A stretch of DNA of 64,000 bases from Pseudomonas sp. KU26590 (lineage in GTDB: Bacteria; Pseudomonadota; Gammaproteobacteria; Pseudomonadales; Pseudomonadaceae): NCBI RefSeq assembly GCF_026153515.1, contig NZ_CP110644.1, positions 2,075,501 to 2,139,500 of the forward strand, written 5' to 3'. The translations under genes and the position numbers were made by a program. Below the pieces are notes generated by a model that searched no databases, was not told the DNA's origin, and saw only the letters and a list, made by a program, of their open reading frames with translations. Shown one piece after another: positions 43,523-54,043 of the stretch. The number at the start of each line of letters is the position of its first letter. Positions within the stretch are counted from its first letter, which is position 1.

Positions 43523-44517
43523 TGGCATTCACTGACCGACTGCTCGACGCCTGGTACCAAGGCCATCCGGCGCTGGCGCTGCTGCGCCCGCTCGAATGCC
43601 TGTACCGGCGCGTGGTGAACCGCAAGCGCGCGCGTTTTCTCGCCGGGCAGGGCGACATTTACACAGCGCCCGTTCCGGTCGTGGTGGTCGGCAATATCAC
43701 CATCGGTGGCACCGGCAAGACGCCGCTGATTCTCTGGATGATCGATCATTGCCGCGCGCGCGGGCTGCGCGTCGGTGTGGTCAGCCGGGGTTACGGCGCC
43801 AAGCCGCCGAGCCTGCCCTGGCGTGTACTGCCGCAACAGGCTGCCGAACACGCGGGCGATGAACCGCTGTTGATCGTCAATCGCACCGGCGTGCCGCTGA
43901 TGATCGACCCGGACCGCTCGCAAGCCGTGCGCGCCTTGCTGGCCGAGGAGCCCCTGGACCTCATTCTTTCAGACGACGGCCTGCAGCACTATCGCCTGAA
44001 TCGCGACCTCGAACTGGTGCTGATCGATGCCGTTCGCGGGCTTGGCAATCGCCGCTGCCTGCCGGCGGGCCCGTTGCGCGAACCGGTCGAGCGGCTGCAG
44101 AGCGTTGATGCGCTGCTGTACAACGGCGCGAGCGCAGATCGCGAAGACGGTTTTGCGTTTCAGCTCAAGCCCTCGGCACTGGTCAACCTGCTCAGCGGTG
44201 AACGCCGGCCGGTCGATCATTTCCCGCCCGGCACACAGATCCACGCGGTGGCCGGCATCGGTAATCCGCAACGTTTCTTCAACACCCTCGAAGGACTACA
44301 CTGGCGGCCTGTTCCACATGCGTTCGCCGACCACGCCGTGTTCAGCGCCCAGGCCCTCTTGTTTACACCGGCATTGCCCGTGGTCATGACCGAGAAGGAC
44401 GCCGTCAAATGCGTGTCCTTCGCAGCGTCCGACTGGTGGTACCTGGCCGTGGAAGCCGTGCCTTCTCCGGCGTTCGTCAGTTGGTTCGATTCGCAGTTAA
44501 CCCGTCTTTTGCCATGA
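43522..44517 (+). CDS. lpxK: Tetraacyldisaccharide 4'-kinase LpxK
   Basis: 331 aa. A membrane-associated N-terminus ([19 protein letters not shown]), the P-loop [15 protein letters not shown] and the conserved [16 protein letters not shown] segment. LpxK phosphorylates the lipid A disaccharide to give lipid IVA and is essential. It is coupled to exbD and followed by the Trm112-like gene. Confidence 0.95.
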   Translation: MAFTDRLLDAWYQGHPALALLRPLECLYRRVVNRKRARFLAGQGDIYTAPVPVVVVGNITIGGTGKTPLILWMIDHCRARGLRVGVVSRGYGAKPPSLPWRVLPQQAAEHAGDEPLLIVNRTGVPLMIDPDRSQAVRALLAEEPLDLILSDDGLQHYRLNRDLELVLIDAVRGLGNRRCLPAGPLREPVERLQSVDALLYNGASADREDGFAFQLKPSALVNLLSGERRPVDHFPPGTQIHAVAGIGNPQRFFNTLEGLHWRPVPHAFADHAVFSAQALLFTPALPVVMTEKDAVKCVSFAASDWWYLAVEAVPSPAFVSWFDSQLTRLLP

Positions 44518-44534
44518 CTCGCTCAGGATCTCTT

Positions 44535-44720
44535 ATGGACACCAAATTGCTCGACATTCTTGCCTGCCCGATCTGCAAGGGTCCGCTCAAGCTCAGCGCC
44601 GACAAAACCGAGCTGATCAGCAAAGGCGCCGGCCTTGCCTACCCGATCCGCGACGGCATTCCGGTGATGCTGGAAAGCGAAGCGCGCACCCTCACCACCG
44701 ACGAGCGTCTGGACAAATGA
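44535..44720 (+). CDS. Trm112/YcaR-family small protein
   Basis: 61 aa. [20 protein letters not shown] has the Cys pair of the family, and the rest ([16 protein letters not shown]) is highly typical. Known as UPF0434/YcaR; eukaryotic Trm112 activates methyltransferases, while the bacterial role is unclear. ATGA overlap with kdsB. Confidence 0.93.
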   Translation: MDTKLLDILACPICKGPLKLSADKTELISKGAGLAYPIRDGIPVMLESEARTLTTDERLDK

Positions 44721-45481
44721 CCGCAGCGTTTACCGTTGTCATTCCTGCGCGCTATGGGTCGAGTCGCTTTCCGGGCAAGCCGCTGAAAACCATCGCCGGC
44801 AAGCCGATGATCCAGCACGTCTGGGAACAGGCGCGCAAAAGCAGCGCAGAGCGTGTGGTGGTTGCCACTGACGATCAGCGCATCGTCGAGGCTTGCCAGG
44901 CGTTCGGCGCCGAAGTACTGATGACCCGCGATGATCACAATTCCGGCACTGACCGTCTGGCCGAAGTCGCCGCCAAGCTGGGTCTGGCCGACGACGCCAT
45001 CGTGGTCAACGTCCAGGGCGACGAGCCGATGATCCCGCCGGCTGTGATCGATCAGGTTGCCGACAACCTCGCGGCGCACCCTGAGGCGCGCATGTCGACC
45101 CTCGCCGAGCCGATCGAGGACGTGGCATCGCTGTTCAATCCCAACGTGGTCAAGGTCTGTTCCGACCTCAATGGCCTGGCCCTGACCTTCAGCCGCGCGC
45201 CGCTGCCCTGGGCTCGCGATGCGCTGGCGAAGACCCGCGAAGAGTTGCCGGAAGGCGTGCCGTACCGCCGCCACATCGGCATCTATGCCTACCGCGCCGG
45301 GTTCCTCCACGACTTTGTCAGCTGGGGGCCTTGCTGGCTGGAAAACACCGAGAACCTTGAGCAGTTGCGTGCGCTCTGGCACGGCGTGCGTATCCACGTG
45401 GCCGATGCCCTTGAAGCGCCACCGGCCGGTGTCGACACCGCCGAAGACCTGGAACGCGTCCGTCGTCTGCTGGAGGTTTGA
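44717..45481 (+). CDS. kdsB: 3-Deoxy-manno-octulosonate cytidylyltransferase KdsB
   Basis: 254 aa. The nucleotidyltransferase start [17 protein letters not shown], then [28 protein letters not shown] and [14 protein letters not shown]. It activates Kdo as CMP-Kdo for lipopolysaccharide core. Only 46 bp separate it from murB; the phosphotyrosine phosphatase gene ptpA found between these two genes in P. aeruginosa and P. putida is missing. Confidence 0.95.
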   Translation: MTAAFTVVIPARYGSSRFPGKPLKTIAGKPMIQHVWEQARKSSAERVVVATDDQRIVEACQAFGAEVLMTRDDHNSGTDRLAEVAAKLGLADDAIVVNVQGDEPMIPPAVIDQVADNLAAHPEARMSTLAEPIEDVASLFNPNVVKVCSDLNGLALTFSRAPLPWARDALAKTREELPEGVPYRRHIGIYAYRAGFLHDFVSWGPCWLENTENLEQLRALWHGVRIHVADALEAPPAGVDTAEDLERVRRLLEV

Positions 45482-45527
45482 TGAGCCTGGGTCTGGTCGT
45501 TCTTCCACAGTTTTCACGGATGCACCC

Positions 45528-46547
45528 ATGACGCTGAACGTGCAGCACGACGTGTCTCTCAAGCCCTACAACACGTTCGGCGTGGCTGTGCGCGCCCGGC
45601 GTTTTGCCGAGGCGTTCAGCGACGACGACGTGCGCGAGGCCCTCGCGTATTCATCCAGCCACGACGTGCCACTGATGGTCATTGGCGGTGGCAGTAACCT
45701 GCTGCTGACCCGTGATGTCGACGCCCTCGTGTTGCGCATGGCCAACCGAGGCATCCGCATCACCTATGAAGATTGCGGCGGTGCCATTGTCGAAGCGGAG
45801 GCGGGCGAGCCCTGGCATCCTTTCGTGCTGGACACGCTCGCCCAGGGACTGGCCGGGTTGGAAAACCTCAGCCTCATCCCCGGCACCGTCGGCGCTGCAC
45901 CGATGCAAAACATCGGCGCTTACGGCGTTGAGCTCAAGGATGTTTTCCACAGCCTGACCGCGATGGATCGACACAGCGGCGAGCTGCGGGAATTTGCCCT
46001 GGCCGACTGCGAATTCGGCTACCGCGACAGCCTGTTCAAGCATCAGCCGAACCGCTGGCTGATCCTGCGGGTTCGGTTCAAGCTCAGCTACTCGGCGACC
46101 CTGCATCTCGATTACGGTCCGGTGCGTCAGCGCCTGGAAGAGCAGGGCATCAAAGAACCTTCGCCGATCCACGTGAGCCGTGCGATCTGCGCCATCCGCA
46201 GCGAAAAACTGCCGGACCCCGCGACGCTGGGCAATGCGGGGAGCTTCTTCAAGAACCCGCTGGTGTCCGCCGAGCAGTTTGCCGTGATCAAGCTCACGCA
46301 TCCTGGCGTGGTCGGCTACCCTCAGGCCGATGGCCAGGTCAAGCTGGCGGCGGGCTGGTTGATCGAGCAGGCGGGCTGGAAGGGCTTTCGTGAGGGCGAC
46401 GCCGGCGTTCATGCGCTGCAGTCGCTGGTGCTGGTCAACTATGGCCAGGCGTCGGGCAAGCAACTGCTCGGTCTGGCGCAGCGGATTCAGGCGGACATCC
46501 TCGAGCGCTTTGGTGTTGCGCTGGAAATGGAACCTAACCTGTATTGA
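45528..46547 (+). CDS. murB: UDP-N-acetylenolpyruvoylglucosamine reductase MurB
   Basis: 339 aa from the ATG at 45528 (MTLNVQHDVSLKPYNTFGV). The frame is open upstream inside kdsB but unrelated. FAD-binding segments VIGGGSNLLLT and GLENLSLIPGTVGAAPMQNI, and the catalytic region GNAGSFFKNPLV, are complete; this is the type I MurB seen in gamma-proteobacteria. It makes UDP-MurNAc for peptidoglycan. Confidence 0.95.
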   Translation: MTLNVQHDVSLKPYNTFGVAVRARRFAEAFSDDDVREALAYSSSHDVPLMVIGGGSNLLLTRDVDALVLRMANRGIRITYEDCGGAIVEAEAGEPWHPFVLDTLAQGLAGLENLSLIPGTVGAAPMQNIGAYGVELKDVFHSLTAMDRHSGELREFALADCEFGYRDSLFKHQPNRWLILRVRFKLSYSATLHLDYGPVRQRLEEQGIKEPSPIHVSRAICAIRSEKLPDPATLGNAGSFFKNPLVSAEQFAVIKLTHPGVVGYPQADGQVKLAAGWLIEQAGWKGFREGDAGVHALQSLVLVNYGQASGKQLLGLAQRIQADILERFGVALEMEPNLY

Positions 46548-46603
46548 CCGTGGGATCCGTCCTCTCCCGGTTTGAGTCAGCGTCTATCCAGTGAGGGTTG
46601 AAC

Positions 46604-47200
46604 ATGAGTGAAACCCTGTGTGCCATCGTGCTGGCTGCCGGCCTCGGCAGCCGTTACCGGGCGGTCGCCGGTCACCACCGCAACAAGCTCCTGGCGCAAT
46701 GCCTCGGGCGCGATGGCACGGAGCGATCGGTGCTGGAGCAGGTGCTCGCCAGCGTCAGACCCCTCGCCGATAAAACCGTCCTGCTGACCCGAGCCGATTA
46801 CTGCAGCGTTGCTGAACTGGGCCTGCGCCACGGCTGTGAAGTGGTGGTGCTGGATTCCCCCGGCATGGGCGACAGCATCGCCGCGGCCGTTTCGGCCGAG
46901 CCTGCCCATCGCGGCTGGTTGATTGCATTGGGCGACATGCCCTTCATCCACGCTGACACCCTTGAGCGCGTAGCTCGTTCGGTAGAAGACGACGCCATCA
47001 GCGTACCGGTGCATGGCGGACAGTATGGGCATCCCGTCGCCTTTGGCCGCACCTTCGGGTCGGCGCTCATGGCGCTTGGCGGGGAGAAGGGCGCCAAACG
47101 GCTGTTCCTGGGCGCGCGGATCAAGGAGATCGAGGTCGACGACCCAGGCGTGTTATGGGACGTGGACGTGCCCGCTGCGCTGATCTTTCAACCGCGCTGA
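46604..47200 (+). CDS. MobA/MocA-like nucleotidyltransferase
   Basis: 198 aa. The N-terminal signature CAIVLAAGLGSRYRAVAG, then NKLLAQCLG, GMGDSIAAAV, ALGDMPFIHADTL and GHPVAFGRTFG place it in the NTP-transferase group with MobA and MocA, which attach GMP or CMP to molybdopterin. Unlike MobA, it has a divergent GSRYRAVAGHHRNK loop. The exact substrate is uncertain. No molybdoenzyme gene is nearby. Terminated by a strong hairpin shared with rne. Confidence 0.8.
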   Translation: MSETLCAIVLAAGLGSRYRAVAGHHRNKLLAQCLGRDGTERSVLEQVLASVRPLADKTVLLTRADYCSVAELGLRHGCEVVVLDSPGMGDSIAAAVSAEPAHRGWLIALGDMPFIHADTLERVARSVEDDAISVPVHGGQYGHPVAFGRTFGSALMALGGEKGAKRLFLGARIKEIEVDDPGVLWDVDVPAALIFQPR

Positions 47201-47252
47201 TCTCATCACCAAGCCAACCTGCGCAGATGCCGCATTCCTAAAACCCAGGCAT

Positions 47253-47290
47253 AAAAAAGCCCCACCTGCTTACACAGGTGGGGCTTTTTA
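47253..47290. terminator. Bidirectional terminator between the MocA-like gene and rne
   Basis: A 15-bp stem (aaaaagccccacctg / caggtggggcttttt) with a six-base loop, an A-run on one side and a T-run on the other. Confidence 0.93.
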
Positions 47291-47301
47291 GTTACAGCCG
47301 A

Positions 47302-50300
47302 TTAAACGAGCGGTTTAGGCTCATCCGAGGCTTGCGCCTCTTTCTGCTGACGCTCAGCTTCCAGGCGACGGCGGCGCACTTCACGAGGATCGTTCGGTGC
47401 ACGGCCATTGCTGGCAACCGGCAGCGCAGGCGCCTCTTCGGCGACAGGTTCTGCAACCGGTGCCTGAGGAGGTTCGACCGCCACTGGCGCAGCGACGATT
47501 TCCGCCGCTGCAGTCTGGGCTGGCGCTTCGATAGCCGGCGCGATGACCGGTTCAGCGGCCACCGGCTGCTGAACAACCGGTTCTACAACGGTCGGCGCGT
47601 CGATTTCCGACGCCTTGGCATGCACAGGCTCGGCAGCTTGAGCAGGTTCAGTAATCTGAACGAGTTCAGCGGCTTCGGCAGGCTCGGCAGCTTGAACAGG
47701 CTCAGCCGCTTTGACAGGCTCAACGACGTGAACCGGCTCAGCGACGGCCACTTCAACCACTTCGTGAACGGCTGCAGAAGCCGGAGCTTCCATGAACGCG
47801 GGCACGTCAACAGCGACCGGCATCTCGGCACTGGCTGGCGCGTCGGTCGATTCGGCTTCAGCGGCTGCTTTCACCTGACGTTCGAACGGGCTCAACGAGG
47901 CGTCGAATGTCGCCACTTCCACTTCCGGCATCACCGAGCGCTTGGCTTCAGGCGCAGGGGCTTCGACGACCGGCGCTTCAGGCGCTGCTTCGTAAGCCTG
48001 AGCGACGGGTGCTGCTTCAGTCGAGCTGGCTTCAACGGACGTGTTCGCACGTTCAGCCTGGCGGTGAGCATCGGCTTCGGCGGTGGCGCTGATGACGCGC
48101 TCCGCTACAGCCGCGACGCTTGCACCGGTGGCGACATCGCCACGGTCAGCATTTGCGTGCACTTCGTCATGGGAATCATGACCGTGCTCGCTGCCTTCGC
48201 CGTCATGGGCTTCAGAACCTTCCGAACCCTCAACGCCTTCGCTGCCTTCGATTTCATTGCCGTTGGCATCACGCTGACGCTCGCGACGGTTGCTGCGACG
48301 ACGCTGGCCGCGTGAACGACGACGAGGGCGGTCGCCTTCGGCGTGCTCCTGGTTGTCATCCTGTTGCTCTTCGCTGGTCAGCAGGGTTTCGTCTTCGGCA
48401 GCAACGGCAGCCTGTTCAACGCGTGGTTGACGCTCTTCACGCGGCGCACGAGGCTGGCGCTCTTCACGCGGGGCGCGCTCAGGGCGTTCTTCGCGGGGCA
48501 GGTTGACAGCGGGTGCGGCGTCGATCGGATCACGCAGTTCACGCACGCGCTCTTCGCGCGGCTTGCGGTCTTCACGCCCAGCACGTGGCTGACGCTCTTC
48601 CCGTGGCGCACGGGCCGGACGCTCTTCGCGCGGTGCTGTTGTTTCCTCACGGGCTTCACGCGGCTCGCGCGGTGCACGCTCTTCACGAGGCGCGCGCTCC
48701 TCACGTGGGGCACGCTCTTCGCGCGGTGCGCGTTCTTCGCGATCGGCACGCGGCGCACGTTCTTCACGCGGCTTGCGTTCTTCGTCACGGCGACCGTTAC
48801 GGCTGCGGCTCTGCTGACGGCCGTTACGGCGTTCGTCGTTGCGCGCAGGGCGCTCGGCAGCCGGTTTCTCGACCACAGCGGCAGGCGCAGCGGCTGGCTC
48901 TTCCTTGGAAGCGAACAGGCTGACCAGCGATTTCACCAGACCCTTGAACAGGCTTGGCTCGTGGGCGACCGGTGCAGGCGCAACGGCAACCGGCGCAGCG
49001 GCTTCAACCGGAACCGGTGCGTTGGCGCGGGCCGGGGCGGTCTTGACTGCCGCTTCCTGGCGAACCAGGGTGCGGGTCGCGGCGGCAGGCGGTGCCACTT
49101 CTTCCACTTCAGCAGCGGCTGCAGCGATTTCGTAGCTGGTCTGCAGGTTGTGCGCTTCCGGGCTGTCATCACGCAGACGCTGCACTTCGAAGTGCGGCGT
49201 TTCGAGATGGTCGTTCGGCAGAATGATAATGCGAGCGCGGGTGCGCAGTTCGATCTTGGTGATCGAGTTGCGTTTTTCGTTGAGCAGGAACGCTGCGACC
49301 GGGATCGGCACTTGAGCGCGCACTTCGGCCGTGCGGTCTTTCAGCGCTTCTTCTTCGATCAGGCGCAGGATCGCCAGCGACAGCGACTCAACGTCACGGA
49401 TGATGCCGGTGCCGTTGCAACGCGGGCAGACAATGCCGCTGCTCTCGCCCAGGGATGGACGCAGACGCTGACGGGACATTTCCAGCAGGCCGAAGCGCGA
49501 GATGCGACCTACCTGGACGCGGGCACGGTCAGCCTCGAGGCTTTCACGGACCTTTTCTTCCACGGCGCGCTGGTTCTTGGCCGGGGTCATGTCGATGAAG
49601 TCGATGACGATCAGGCCGCCGATGTCGCGCAGACGCAGTTGACGGGCGATTTCCTCAGCCGCTTCAAGGTTGGTCTGCAGGGCGGTCTCTTCGATGTCGC
49701 TGCCTTTGGTGGCGCGCGCCGAGTTGATGTCGATGGACACCAGTGCTTCGGTCGGATCGATGACGATGGAGCCACCGGAAGGCAGTTCGACGACGCGCTG
49801 GAAGGCGGTTTCGATCTGGCTTTCGATCTGGAAGCGGTTGAACAGCGGAACGCTGTCTTCGTAGAGCTTGATCTTGCTGGCGTACTGCGGCATCACCTGA
49901 CGGATAAACGTCAGCGCTTCTTCCTGGGCTTCAACGCTGTCGATCAGCACTTCGCCGATGTCCTGACGCAGGTAGTCGCGGATGGCGCGGATGATGACGT
50001 TGCTTTCCTGATAGATCAGGAACGGCGCGGAGCGGTCGAGGGAGGCCTCTTTGATCGCAGTCCACAGTTGCAGCAGGTAATCGAGGTCCCATTGCATTTC
50101 TTCGCTGCTGCGGCCGAGGCCGGCAGTACGAACGATCAGACCCATGTCGGCAGGGGCGATCAGGCCGTTCAGCGCTTCACGCAGTTCGTTGCGCTCTTCG
50201 CCTTCGATGCGACGCGAAATGCCACCGGCACGCGGGTTGTTCGGCATCAGGACCAGGTAGCGGCCTGCGAGGCTGATGAACGTGGTCAGGGCAGCGCCCT

Positions 50301-50628
50301 TGTTGCCACGCTCTTCTTTCTCGACCTGAACGATGACTTCCTGGCCTTCGCTCAGGACGTCCTTGATGTTGACGCGGCCTTCTGGCGACTTCTTGAAGTA
50401 TTCGCGGGAGATTTCTTTCAGCGGCAGAAAGCCGTGACGCTCGGAGCCGAAGTCGACAAACGCGGCTTCAAGGCTGGGCTCGATACGCGTGATCCGGCCT
50501 TTATAGATGTTGGCCTTCTTCTGTTCGCGGGCCCCGGATTCGATGTCCAGGTCGTAGAGGCGCTGGCCGTCTACCAGCGCAACACGCAACTCTTCGGGTT
50601 GAGTTGCGTTAATCAGCATTCTTTTCAT
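47302..50628 (-). CDS. rne: Ribonuclease E
   Basis: 1108 aa from the ATG at 50628 ([20 protein letters not shown]). The N-terminal half is the catalytic part: S1 domain (about 35-120), 5'-sensor, DNase I-like region with the metal-binding Asp residues in [13 protein letters not shown] and [11 protein letters not shown], and the zinc-link CPRCNGTG. The C-terminal half (about 530-1108) is disordered: an Arg/Glu-rich block with repeated [11 protein letters not shown] units (RNA binding) followed by an Ala/Pro/Val/Glu-rich tail that would scaffold the degradosome. RNase E starts mRNA decay and matures rRNA and tRNA. The ribosome site is weak and lies next to a hairpin, which fits feedback control of its own mRNA. 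Confidence 0.95.
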   Translation of the reverse strand: MKRMLINATQPEELRVALVDGQRLYDLDIESGAREQKKANIYKGRITRIEPSLEAAFVDFGSERHGFLPLKEISREYFKKSPEGRVNIKDVLSEGQEVIVQVEKEERGNKGAALTTFISLAGRYLVLMPNNPRAGGISRRIEGEERNELREALNGLIAPADMGLIVRTAGLGRSSEEMQWDLDYLLQLWTAIKEASLDRSAPFLIYQESNVIIRAIRDYLRQDIGEVLIDSVEAQEEALTFIRQVMPQYASKIKLYEDSVPLFNRFQIESQIETAFQRVVELPSGGSIVIDPTEALVSIDINSARATKGSDIEETALQTNLEAAEEIARQLRLRDIGGLIVIDFIDMTPAKNQRAVEEKVRESLEADRARVQVGRISRFGLLEMSRQRLRPSLGESSGIVCPRCNGTGIIRDVESLSLAILRLIEEEALKDRTAEVRAQVPIPVAAFLLNEKRNSITKIELRTRARIIILPNDHLETPHFEVQRLRDDSPEAHNLQTSYEIAAAAAEVEEVAPPAAATRTLVRQEAAVKTAPARANAPVPVEAAAPVAVAPAPVAHEPSLFKGLVKSLVSLFASKEEPAAAPAAVVEKPAAERPARNDERRNGRQQSRSRNGRRDEERKPREERAPRADREERAPREERAPREERAPREERAPREPREAREETTAPREERPARAPREERQPRAGREDRKPREERVRELRDPIDAAPAVNLPREERPERAPREERQPRAPREERQPRVEQAAVAAEDETLLTSEEQQDDNQEHAEGDRPRRRSRGQRRRSNRRERQRDANGNEIEGSEGVEGSEGSEAHDGEGSEHGHDSHDEVHANADRGDVATGASVAAVAERVISATAEADAHRQAERANTSVEASSTEAAPVAQAYEAAPEAPVVEAPAPEAKRSVMPEVEVATFDASLSPFERQVKAAAEAESTDAPASAEMPVAVDVPAFMEAPASAAVHEVVEVAVAEPVHVVEPVKAAEPVQAAEPAEAAELVQITEPAQAAEPVHAKASEIDAPTVVEPVVQQPVAAEPVIAPAIEAPAQTAAAEIVAAPVAVEPPQAPVAEPVAEEAPALPVASNGRAPNDPREVRRRRLEAERQQKEAQASDEPKPLV

Positions 50629-51277
50629 GTAGTACCGTCGGTTTCCGGGCTGCCGGAAACGGCGTTCGGCACACACGACTTCTCACGGTCGGTGTCAGGG
50701 CACGTCAGGAGTGCTTGAACACTCCAGTGTCTAACGAGGTTCGGCCAGCGGGGCCGAGTCGCGACGACGTTCCTGCTTGCTGTGGTGACAAATGACACCC
50801 TGTCAGCAAAAGCTTTGTCAGGAGGAGGAATCAACCATCGGTAGCGGACGATATTAAGCGTCTTGAATAAAGCCTTGTGCTACACAGTCCGACGGTTGTG
50901 CGTCTCCACCCCACACGTATCCCTGATAATTCGGGTGCTGCCGCGCGCTGAATCCGCAGCGGGTTGCATTTATCGCAATCTTCCATGGGAAGTTCGCGCG
51001 TCATGGCTCAAATAAGGCATGGTTTCCGAAGCATTCGCCCGGTGCGACTGCCAGCGACTGCACTTTGTGAACTGGCCTTGAACGTGGGCCTCGATGGCGA
51101 GTGACTCACTCTGCGATCGGGCTTGTTTCAGGCCTCATGTCACCTGCGCTCGTTACGCTTGCATATCTTCCGTTGTCACCGAAAGCCCCGTAGGACGGCC
51201 TCGCGCCCTCGTGAATTGCGTTGGGCAGGGCCGGTTGTCATACCGTTTGTCCGCTGTCCAGGCCGCTTTTGGCGGCG
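50629..51277 (-). promoter_or_regulatory. Long 5' untranslated region of rne
   Basis: About 650 nt between the promoter at 51284-51312 and the rne start, with no supported gene. A GC-rich hairpin (gtttccgg / ccggaaac, 50641-50660) lies 12 bases before the ATG, and another (ggagtg / cactcc, 50708-50725) precedes it. RNase E leaders in gamma-proteobacteria are the site of autoregulation by cleavage, and a structured Pseudomonas rne leader motif has been described. The remainder up to 51277 shows no clear structure to me. Confidence 0.6.
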
Positions 51278-51283
51278 TTCGCG

Positions 51284-51312
51284 ACTATAGCAGCAATCAT
51301 TAAGTGCTTCAA
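51284..51312 (-). promoter_or_regulatory. Sigma-70 promoter of rne
   Basis: On the minus strand TTGAAG and TATAGT are exactly 17 bp apart. The predicted transcript start near 51277 gives the long rne leader. A plus-strand TATGAT at 51329-51334 sits back-to-back for rluC. Confidence 0.7.
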
Positions 51313-51341
51313 ATCCATAAAAAATTGTTATGATTTGCGCC

Positions 51342-52301
51342 ATGACAAATATCACCCCCCCAACCCCCGGCGTCCGGCTGGTAGAGGTTGCGCCGGAATT
51401 TGCCGGTCAACGCATCGATAACTTTCTGATCACGTACCTCAAGGGCGTTCCCAAGACCTTGATTTACCGCATTTTGCGCAAGGGCGAAGTGCGTGTGAAC
51501 AAGGGCCGGATCAAGCCCGAGTACAAGCTTCAGGCGGGCGATGTCGTGCGCGTCCCACCCGTTCGCGTGCCTGAGCGCGACGAGCCTGTGCCGGTTGCCC
51601 AGGGTTTGCTGCAGCGTCTCGAAGCCGCCATCGTCCATGAAGACAAAGGCCTGATCGTCCTCAACAAGCCTGCTGGCATCGCGGTTCACGGCGGCAGCGG
51701 CTTGAGCTTTGGCGTCATCGAAGCCTTTCGTCAGCTGCGGCCCGACGCCAAGGAGCTGGAACTGGTCCACCGTCTGGACCGTGACACCTCCGGGCTGCTG
51801 ATGATCGCCAAGAAGCGCAGCATGTTGCGCCACCTGCACGAGCAGTTGCGCGGCGACGGCGTGGACAAGCGTTACATGGCGCTGGTCCGTGGCAGCTGGC
51901 CGACCGCTCAGAAGCAGGTTCGCGCGCCGTTGCTCAAGAGCAATCTTCGCTCCGGCGAGCGCATGGTCGAGGTCAACGAAGAGGGCAAGGAGGCGCTGAC
52001 GCTGTTCAAGGTCCTGCGCCGCTTCGGAGACTTCGCCACGATGGTCGAAGCCCGGCCCATCACCGGTCGTACTCACCAGATTCGCGTACACGCCCTGCAT
52101 GCCGGCCACTGCATTGCCGGTGACCCGAAGTACGGCGATGAGGATTTCAGTCGCGAAATCCGTGATCTCGGCGGCAAGCGTCTGTTTCTGCACGCCTACG
52201 CCCTGACCGTGCCGCTGCCGGACGGCGGCGAGCTTAAAGTTGAAGCGCCCGTCGACGAGATGTGGGCCAAGACCGTGGAGCGACTGCTGCTTGCGCCCTG
52301 A
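51342..52301 (+). CDS. rluC: 23S rRNA pseudouridine synthase RluC
   Basis: 319 aa from the ATG at 51342. An N-terminal S4 RNA-binding domain ([20 protein letters not shown], about 25-85) precedes the synthase domain with the catalytic Asp in [13 protein letters not shown] and the [14 protein letters not shown] motif. RluC converts U955, U2504 and U2580 of 23S rRNA to pseudouridine in E. coli. It is divergent from rne and overlapped at its end by the phosphatase gene. Confidence 0.95.
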   Translation: MTNITPPTPGVRLVEVAPEFAGQRIDNFLITYLKGVPKTLIYRILRKGEVRVNKGRIKPEYKLQAGDVVRVPPVRVPERDEPVPVAQGLLQRLEAAIVHEDKGLIVLNKPAGIAVHGGSGLSFGVIEAFRQLRPDAKELELVHRLDRDTSGLLMIAKKRSMLRHLHEQLRGDGVDKRYMALVRGSWPTAQKQVRAPLLKSNLRSGERMVEVNEEGKEALTLFKVLRRFGDFATMVEARPITGRTHQIRVHALHAGHCIAGDPKYGDEDFSREIRDLGGKRLFLHAYALTVPLPDGGELKVEAPVDEMWAKTVERLLLAP

Positions 52302-52971
52302 TTACGAGCTGCTGATCTTCGATTGGGACGGCACGCTGTCCGATTCCATCGGTCGTATCGTCGATGCGATGCAGGCCGCCGCACACCCTGCCGGTCGCCC
52401 GGTGCGTGATGATGAAACCATCAAGGGCATTATTGGCCTGGGATTGCCGGAGGCGATTCGCACGCTGTACCCGGACATCACTGACAACGACCTGATCGTT
52501 TTCCGGCAGCACTATGCCGACCGTTACATGGCCATGGACGTTGAGCCTTCGAAGCTGTTCGACGGGGTGCACGAGTCACTTGAGGCGTTTCGTGCCGACG
52601 GCTATCGTTTAGCGGTCGCCACCGGCAAGGCCCGGCGTGGTCTGGATCGCGTCCTCAAGGCCCATGGGTGGCTGGACTTCTTCGACGCCACGCGCGCAGC
52701 GGACGAAACGGCCAGCAAGCCCGATCCGCTGATGCTCAATGAAATCCTGCAGCATTGCGGCGTCAGGCCTGAAAAGGCGCTGATGGTTGGCGATGCTTCG
52801 TTCGATCTGCTGATGGCGCGCAATGCCGGAATGGATTCAGTGGCTGTCGGGTACGGCGCGCAAGCGCTAGGCTCTCTGCTGCAATACCAGCCGCGTCTGG
52901 CGATCGAGCACTTTTCCGAATTGCGCACCTGGTTGGGTGCGCGGACTGCTGAAACTTCGTTGTTGGGGTAA
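52291..52971 (+). CDS. HAD-superfamily phosphatase (phosphoglycolate phosphatase-like)
   Basis: 226 aa from a TTG at 52291 that overlaps the rluC stop; GGAG lies ten bases upstream and no closer ATG precedes the motif. HAD motif I is [11 protein letters not shown], motif II VATGKA, motif III in [12 protein letters not shown] and motif [19 protein letters not shown] helical cap lies between motifs I and II, as in Gph-type phosphatases. Substrate not assignable. Confidence 0.9.
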   Translation: MRPDYELLIFDWDGTLSDSIGRIVDAMQAAAHPAGRPVRDDETIKGIIGLGLPEAIRTLYPDITDNDLIVFRQHYADRYMAMDVEPSKLFDGVHESLEAFRADGYRLAVATGKARRGLDRVLKAHGWLDFFDATRAADETASKPDPLMLNEILQHCGVRPEKALMVGDASFDLLMARNAGMDSVAVGYGAQALGSLLQYQPRLAIEHFSELRTWLGARTAETSLLG

Positions 52972-52978
52972 CTGATCT

Positions 52979-53971
52979 ATGTCGGACGAATGGAAATCTC
53001 CGTCTTCGCCAGAGCGCGACGACGCAGGCGATGCAAAAAGCTGGAAACTACTGGAAAAGACCCTGCTCGCCAGCGTGCAGGAGCAGCGTCGGTCGCGGCG
53101 CTGGGGGATCTTCTTCAAATCCCTGACCTTTCTTTATCTGTTCGGCGCACTGGCGCTGTTCTCGCCGCTGATGGATTTTGGCAAGGGCGCCTCCCGCAGC
53201 ACCAGCCACACGGCGCTGATTGAAGTGAAGGGCATGATCGCCGACACCGAGGCGGCCAGTGCCGACAACATCGTTGGCAGCTTGCGGGCAGCGTTCGAAG
53301 ACGAAAAAACCAAGGGGGTGATTCTGCGCATCAACAGCCCGGGCGGCAGTCCGGTGCAATCGGGCTACATCTACGATGAAATCCGCCGGCTGCGCGCGCA
53401 GAAGCCGAACATCAAGGTGTACGCGGTGATCACTGATCTCGGCGCGTCCGGTGCGTATTACATCGCCAGCGCCGCCGACCAGATCTACGCCGACAAGGCC
53501 AGTCTGGTGGGGTCGATCGGTGTCACGGCGGCCGGTTTCGGTTTCGTCGGCACGATGGAGAAACTGGGTGTTGACCGTCGTACCTACACGTCGGGCGAGC
53601 ACAAGGCGTTCCTTGACCCGTTCCAGCCGCCAAAGCCTGACGAGACTGCGTTCTGGCAGGGTGTTCTGGACACCACCCACAACCAGTTCATCGCCAGCGT
53701 GAAAGCGGGTCGCGGTGATCGCCTGAAAGACAAGGACCATCCGGAGCTGTTCTCGGGTCTGGTCTGGACAGGCGAACAGGCGGTGGGTCTGGGTCTGATC
53801 GATGGGCTTGGCAGTGCCAGCTACGTGGCGCGCGACATCATTGGCGAGAAAGACATGGTCGATTACACGGTTAAAGAGTCGCCGTTCGATCGTTTCTCCA
53901 AAAAGATGGGCGCCAGCGTCGCCGAGCAGATCGCGATGTGGGCAGGCTTCAACGGGCCGTCCCTGCGCTGA
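52979..53971 (+). CDS. sppA: Signal peptide peptidase SppA, short form
   Basis: 330 aa, S49 family with a single protease domain. One N-terminal transmembrane anchor (FFKSLTFLYLFGALALF, about 43-60), then RINSPGGSPVQSGYIYDEI, the nucleophile Ser in LGASGAYYIASAAD and the catalytic Lys region DKASLVGSIGVTAAG. SppA degrades leftover signal peptides in the membrane. It is half the length of E. coli SppA and relies on oligomerisation to complete its active sites. Confidence 0.92.
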   Translation: MSDEWKSPSSPERDDAGDAKSWKLLEKTLLASVQEQRRSRRWGIFFKSLTFLYLFGALALFSPLMDFGKGASRSTSHTALIEVKGMIADTEAASADNIVGSLRAAFEDEKTKGVILRINSPGGSPVQSGYIYDEIRRLRAQKPNIKVYAVITDLGASGAYYIASAADQIYADKASLVGSIGVTAAGFGFVGTMEKLGVDRRTYTSGEHKAFLDPFQPPKPDETAFWQGVLDTTHNQFIASVKAGRGDRLKDKDHPELFSGLVWTGEQAVGLGLIDGLGSASYVARDIIGEKDMVDYTVKESPFDRFSKKMGASVAEQIAMWAGFNGPSLR

Positions 53972-53994
53972 TCGCTTCAGCTTCATGCGTGATG

Positions 53995-54021
53995 AAAAAC
54001 CCGGCCATTGGTCGGGTTTTT
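53995..54021. terminator. Bidirectional terminator between sppA and maf
   Basis: aaaaacccggcc / gtcgggttttt stem with a four-base loop and one G-T pair, A-run before and T-run after; it serves both convergent genes. Confidence 0.88.
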
Positions 54022-54043
54022 CGCATCTGTTTCTTTATCGAGA

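Noticed and set aside
48343..50718. 791-codon plus-strand frame across rne
   Set aside because: Antisense to the RNase E gene; the product is low-complexity with no family resemblance.
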